Assembly: GCA_018873245.2 (NCBI GenBank)
Contig: JAEMBT020000002.1
Span: 2,890,001 to 2,954,000 of the forward strand
Origin: Archegozetes longisetosus
Taxonomy: Eukaryota; Arthropoda; Arachnida; Sarcoptiformes; Trhypochthoniidae
Direction of reading: 5' to 3'
Length of the DNA stretch: 64,000 bases
Numbering within the stretch: position 1 is the first letter of the stretch; every line of letters begins with the position of its first letter. Shown here one piece after another: positions 59,051 to 64,000 of this stretch. The notes below the pieces were generated by a model, which saw only the letters and a program-made list of their open reading frames with translations, was not told the DNA's origin and did no database searches. The position numbers were made by a program, and so were the translations under genes.

Positions 59051-59490
59051 CTAGGGAAGGGTGCGATCTGAGGAAGTCAGATCAAGAAATTTTTGATTTC
59101 GCATTAATCTATGTCACAATAAGGTTGACTAAAACTCACAAATTCGCGCTTATGAGCTATCGTTTGTCCGCAATCGGCAATTTAAAATGCAATCCTTAGC
59201 ATTGCTTTGTATGGCAGCAATGTATAATGTAATGCCTTTGCTTTATGCCATAGAAAGTTGGCTTTACTGTTCAGTTTAATACTTGTCAATGCGCTCAATG
59301 CATATGGGTAGCAATGGGCATTACTGTCATACAAAGCAATGCTAAAGATTGCATTTTATATTGCCGATTGCGGCCAAACAAGAGCTCATAAGCACGAATT
59401 TGTGAGTTTTAATCAATCTAATTGTCTCATAGATTAATGCTCAATCAAAAATATCTTGATCTGACTTCCTCAGATCGCACCCTCCCCTAG
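59051..59490. mobile_element. MITE with about 170-bp inverted arms
   Basis: CTAGGGAAGGGTGCGATCTG at 59051 is mirrored at 59490, and the arms continue to match inward through GTCAGATCAAGA, CACAAATTCG and GCAATCGGC to about 59220 and 59320. The 100-bp loop has no coding content. Both flanks carry TAA, a possible target duplication. Confidence 0.85.
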
Positions 59491-60647
59491 TAAGTTTTTT
59501 TCTAGAGCAGTTAAAGTGTTCATAAAATACAAGTATAAAAACTTTTTGGAAGCAAACTTCTCGATCAAATACTTTGATTTGCATTTTTAACTCATTTTAT
59601 TCAACACATAGGTAGAATAAACTTTTGAGTAATCTTTTGAGTATGCTTCTCTGCAGACGAGAACCTGAAATCTTAGAAAGTTTGAGTTGTAATAAAATTT
59701 GTCTTTTATGAACTCTATAAGACTTAAACCGTCACCAGGATTTGTGAAAAGTCTATCCCTTTTAGTTGGTGCTTCATCTCCAAATCTTCACATTTAAATC
59801 ATTTTTGAGTCAAGGGCTATAAATACAATTTAATAATCAATCCTAGTTAATCCTCTCTATCCGAAAATTGGCAAAAATAGTTAGTTCAAGCAAAACTTTT
59901 ATTCAAAATTAATAGTACTTAAATATTCAAAACTTCTAGTAGAGTTCTTCCAGCTTCATCTCTAAACACGCTACTGGATATTAAGTTTTCTGTGTTGAAA
60001 AATATTTAAGAATGACAAATATTTAGTATAAGTAAGCTATGACTCAAGATATTTTTGCATTTCCTTTTACATTCTGATAAAATATAAAACTATTCAAAAA
60101 ATGAAACAAAAATATTTATTTTCCCTTAAGAAGAATCTGAAAAATTCATAATACTTTAACAGTTCATTAGGCACAAAGACATCCCAACTAATATAAAGAG
60201 AAAATTGTCTTCTATATAAAAATTTAATGATAGACACCTCTAAAAAGCAAGTATTAGGAACAAAACTCAGATCACGCGAAGTAACATGTTAAGAAAACTC
60301 ATCAAAAATTTATAAACTTATCGATTTTGTTGAGCTGCACATAAACTAGACAAAGGGTGTATTAAAGCTATTATGATTTTATTATGCGCTATATATAAGA
60401 ATTGATATTTTACTCTTAAAATCAGACTCTATTTGAGATATAGAAGAGAGCAATCATTCTTCAAACTTAATGCTAAACCTGTCTTCACATCTTTTTTGTT
60501 AGTGTGTTATATGAAGAGCAATTTTTGTATTTAGAAAAGTGATTGAACACAATCAAAGTCGCGTTTATCAAAGTTTGAGCTAATTTTCTCATATTTGTTA
60601 GACATTTATTATCTTCATCTGAAATCCTGTTAAAAAATCATCAATCG
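59491..60647. other. Intergenic, nothing recognised
   Basis: AT-rich upstream region of the fifth four-TM gene. Confidence 0.5.
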
Positions 60648-61758
60648 ATGAAAATGCCTTATCGTAGAGACAGTTTCACTATAGTTAAAGCCATCTTAAT
60701 TGTTGTAATTGTATTGAGTATTATTGGATCGATCGCACAATTGGTCGCCGCTCTGTTTGCTTTGGCCAGAGCTCAGGACATCGAAAATATAAGCGATCAA
60801 AGCTTGATTGGTAAGAAAATACAATTTATTTTCATGAAGGTTTTTGTAATTTACTTCATAAAATTTCGAACTTTTATGTAAGAGTTAAAGTAGTTTATGT
60901 AAAAAATTTTTTGAATGTTGATAGAATGTCTTTAAAATAAATCTTGGACTCAAACAAATTCGAAAAGTATGCATGTGTTGAATTTCAAAATAAATAAGTT
61001 TGATTGAAGTCGATTTTGAGTTTAGTGTGAATCAATTTTGGCTATATTCCAGTTTATAATTCATATAGGGTTTGAGTATTAGTAAGAAATTTTGTTAGCA
61101 ACTTTCACCTCTGCCTAGCGCGCTAACCACGCCATTCTCTTTCTTAAGCGAACTGAACTTAACTGTAACAACAGTAATGACAGCATTCTTTAATTAAGTT
61201 AGAGTAAGTAGGAGAAGCGGCGCGAGTCGTGCGCTAGGCTAAAGAGAACTTGGTTTTGGTAAAGACATTACACCCTAATACCAAACTCTGCATAAATCAT
61301 AAATATAACTCAATTTTTCCCCTACTGACCAGAATTGGGTGCAATCATTATGTTAATAATGGCATTAATAAGCTTCACATTTGAATTGATTGGACTTCTT
61401 GGGGCACTTATGGAAAATATAGCTGTTTTATCAGTTTTTGCTGTTGTTATGTCGATCGCTACTATAATCAGTTGTTTCACTGGCTTTGGTGGACTTAAGT
61501 TCTTAATTATTTTACTCAATCTAACAATGACTGCAGTGTCGTGTGTCTATATCTATCTGTGCGTCAGGTATTGAAAATATTTTCTTTTTCGCAGCTTTCG
61601 AAATTTCAATTGGCTTATGAATTAATGCTTTTGTATGCAAAACTAGGAAAAAAGAAATTGAAGAATTCAAACAACGGAATTCCATGTCAATTGCAGTTAT
61701 TAATGATATAAACGATGATATATTGAAGGACGGTATTGATGATAAGATCAGCCAATAA
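60648..61758 (+). CDS. Four-TM tetraspanin-like protein, copy 5, with extra tail exon (three exons)
   Basis: Exons are 60648-60810, 61333-61567 and 61647-61758, with phases 1 and 2, for about 169 residues. Exon 1 has a basic N-terminus (MKMPYRRDS), TM1 and a short loop (RAQDIENISDQS). Exon 2 starts LGAIIMLIMALISFTFELIG and has the family turn GLLGALMEN, then TM3 and TM4. Unlike the other copies, a third exon adds a charged cytoplasmic tail of 36 residues (KKEIEEFKQRNSMS, then many Asp and Ile). If exon 2 is read through, the protein ends two codons later, so a short isoform is also possible. The first intron contains a small hairpin repeat. Confidence 0.75.
61108..61247. repeat. Hairpin repeat inside the intron of four-TM copy 5
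   Basis: GCCTAGCGCGC at about 61114 and GTGCGCTAGGC at about 61229 are inverted, and similarity extends imperfectly for about 40 bp on each side. It is GC-rich against an AT-rich intron and is probably a small MITE. Confidence 0.5.
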
Positions 61759-63410
61759 TTTAATATTCATTTGTTGAGCTAACAATTGGTTTACGGATTT
61801 TGTCAGAAGTCATTCAATTGAAATAATGACTTCTATTCGAGTTGTAAAGCTATGAAATTCTGAAAATTGGTTTAAGAGCGCTAAGAAATTGAGATCGAAA
61901 GTATAAATTCAGATCTATTTTAATAAAATTTAAACTCTTCGCTTAATTGCTATAGGTGTTGAAATCTCATGAAAGCTCTTATATTTGAGTTCTATTTAGT
62001 TGTTATATAAAGAATGAGAAAAAATTTTGCCTGGAATTAAAAGTTCAATTTTTAGCTTTCAGTATAGGATCTAAAAAACTTAGAAAATTGCTGTTAATTG
62101 CTGTTGCCATATTAACGCAGAAATTCTCTAACAGTTAGGCGTTTCTTTTTCAAAGAGTTATTAAGTGACATAATTAAAAATGCACGTATAATTAATTGAA
62201 ATATCGTACGAATAGTCACTTGTATGTTATCTCTATTTTTTCAGGGACAAAACATTTAGTATTTAAGTGAATCTTTAGGTAAATTTTTGTAGAAATATTT
62301 TAGTATGATATTTATAGAAGAAAATCATTAGTTAACTAATCAGCAAAAATCTAAACTTGAAAAATATGAGAACATTATGACCAGCAATGAATATAGTGTT
62401 GATATAAGTGATATGAGAGTAAAATCTTGTCTATTTTTATTTTGCGCTTTTGTGATACACTCCCAAAAAGCTCTTATTTTGTTACATATATCAACTTATT
62501 TTCCTCTCGCTTATGATTGTTGGGTGTGCCGGATAAAAAAAATCATAGCAACATATGATGCATTTTCTATAGAGATAGGAATATATAAATATATAATATA
62601 AGGAATTTGTAAAATGCCATATTTAAACACCACTCAATTGTGACGCAAATCAGTTGTTTTATCACATAAGTTATGATTCTATTCATTGTTTTTATCGAGA
62701 CATGATCTATTCATAGAATTTTAAATGCTTTTCATTTCAATACTATATAAATATTAATCAGATTTGAAGACTTAAAAGTTGAATAAAATATATGAATATT
62801 CATTTGGTTAGTCTTTATGTAACATGTATTTATGGAACATCGAAACTACTAAAATATGAACTTTTTTCATAAAACAATATCAAAACATGCATGAAACTTT
62901 ATGAATTTTATTAATTGTTTATTTAATCAAAATATTCTATTGAACTTGATTTTTTTCTAGTGTAAAATAATTCAAACATGACTTACAATTGACATTGATA
63001 AGAAACATCATTTAAGCAAATGATCGAAATCTTCAATAGGAAATGATATCAGTTTAAAGTAGCACATGTTTCAGAATCTGCCGAGAATATAAGACTTAAC
63101 ATGAAATTTATCCCTCCAGTAGAAAAGTTAGTTCGTCAAAGCTAGACCTTTCTTAATTGAATACCAAAATTAGAGCTGTTTTAATATTGATTTTCATAAA
63201 ATTATGTGAAATGTACTTATGGAAAATGTAATCATCAATAAATCCCATTCTACATGTTCTAACAAAACAGCAGATACATTCATTATAAGTATAAGTATAA
63301 CTGATGTTATTTATGTCTTGATAGCGCAAACTTTTTATTCATATTTATGAGAAAATGCTATATGTTGCTTAAATAAACCAAAAGTTATTGCTAAAACATT
63401 TTCAATACAG
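61759..63410. other. Intergenic, nothing recognised
   Basis: AT-rich. A 74-codon plus ORF at 62377-62601 has hydrophobic stretches but no family turn or splice signal linking it to the four-TM genes. Confidence 0.45.
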
Positions 63411-63587
63411 AGTAAAGTATGGTTTTGACCTAAAAATAGTCGAAATAAATGAATTGATGTCAAAGTATAATCCAAATGACTTAGGGTCAAGATTCTATAA
63501 GTATTTGTCACCAAAGCATTTATTAGAGGCATTCAAATCACTTGCGCAAAATGAATTGTTCGAACTTTACCAATTCGTTAGAGTTAT
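63411..63587 (+). CDS. Possible internal exon, unrecognised
   Basis: An open stretch between an acceptor-like TTTTCAATACAG and a strong GTGAGT donor. It encodes a hydrophilic, helical-looking peptide (ELMSKYNPNDLGSRFYKYLS, then HLLEAFKSLAQNELFELYQF). A further coding-like block, NPAGQKFSPDELDFDGKKYL, lies at about 63652-63711 downstream but meets a TGA. No family is recognised. It may be one exon of a gene running out of the window, or a decayed copy. Confidence 0.3.
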
Positions 63588-64000
63588 AGTGAGTCTAATA
63601 GAAATGCACAACTGGGTGTCAAAATTAGTAAATTGAAATTTATTTGAAAGAAGAACCCAGCTGGTCAGAAGTTTAGCCCAGATGAACTCGATTTTGATGG
63701 AAAGAAATATCTGTCCATTGAATGAAATCCTAGTAACTGGCCAAGCTATGTAAGCACTGAATTTTGCTACAAAAGTATTTCTAAATCAAGATGTGATTCT
63801 TTTTGAGCCTTACTACCAGGTTTAATAAATTATTATTAGATGCGCAGATGATGTGCCTGTTATGTGACTCTTCGACCAATCAATTGTCAAAAAGTTATTA
63901 CATCGAGTGATCTAACGTTTGACGCGATAGAAAGACAAAGATGATTTTGTTAATAACCCAAACAAGTGGGAAAGCAAGTCATACTTTTGAAATAATTTGT
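63588..64000. other. Window end, one coding-like block
   Basis: Apart from the block near 63652-63711 no feature can be supported. Confidence 0.4.

Noticed and set aside
62377..62601. Possible sixth four-TM gene
   Set aside because: It has hydrophobic residues but lacks the G-x-x-G-A-x-x-E-N turn, the phase-1 junction and a partner exon.
1..64000. CRISPR arrays, bacterial operons or rRNA genes
   Set aside because: No regularly spaced direct repeats of CRISPR type, no ribosome-binding-site-led gene clusters and no conserved rRNA sequence were seen; the gene structures are spliced and eukaryotic.

Overview
The window is AT-rich animal DNA. Genes are spread thinly, introns are short GT-AG (50-250 bp, a few longer), and remnants of many transposon classes lie between them. 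Gene content (core fucosyltransferase, paired serpins, a tick-type secreted reprolysin, a gustatory-type receptor, a large secreted carboxylesterase, a glycine-rich secreted protein) suggests an arthropod, most likely an acariform mite. That placement is inference from gene families, not from any search.

Layout. 1-5.5 kb: a broken Ty3/gypsy pol with a degenerate Merlin DNA transposon in its 3' end. 5.5-14.1 kb: one small four-TM gene, then MITEs, a foldback repeat, a LINE 3' end and a Tc1-like helix-turn-helix ORF. 14.6-16.6 kb: a complete four-exon FUT8 (minus). 16.6-22.7 kb: inverted-repeat elements, a hAT remnant and the 3' stub of a chemoreceptor pseudogene. 23.2-25.2 kb: the intact receptor paralogue. 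25.8-26.5 kb: a PMP3-type gene with one homopolymer break, divergent from a possible small two-exon gene. 28.9-31.1 kb: two more four-TM genes. 32.5-34.7 kb: a six-block carboxylesterase region (five coding exons, minus). 35.8 kb: a glycine-rich secreted protein. 36.8 kb: a palindromic mariner derivative. 40.1 and 60.6 kb: the fourth and fifth four-TM genes. 44-47 kb: scattered coding-like blocks that could not be assembled. 49.1-52.6 kb: two tandem serpins. 52.9-55.0 kb: a seven-exon reprolysin. 55.5-56.4 kb: a mariner remnant and an orphan ORF. 63.4 kb: a possible isolated exon.

The most distinctive content is a dispersed family of five small four-TM proteins, all on the plus strand. Each has a first exon carrying TM1, a phase-1 intron, and a second exon with a tetraspanin-like G-x-x-G-A-x-x-E-N turn between TM2 and TM3, but none has a large extracellular loop. 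Their cytoplasmic tails differ: one has two PPxY motifs and another gains an extra charged exon. The secreted proteins (serpins, reprolysin, esterase, glycine-rich protein) would fit an ectoparasite or predator secretome, but nothing here proves the tissue.

Exon models were built by hand from reading frame, splice dinucleotides and phase agreement; no alignment was run.
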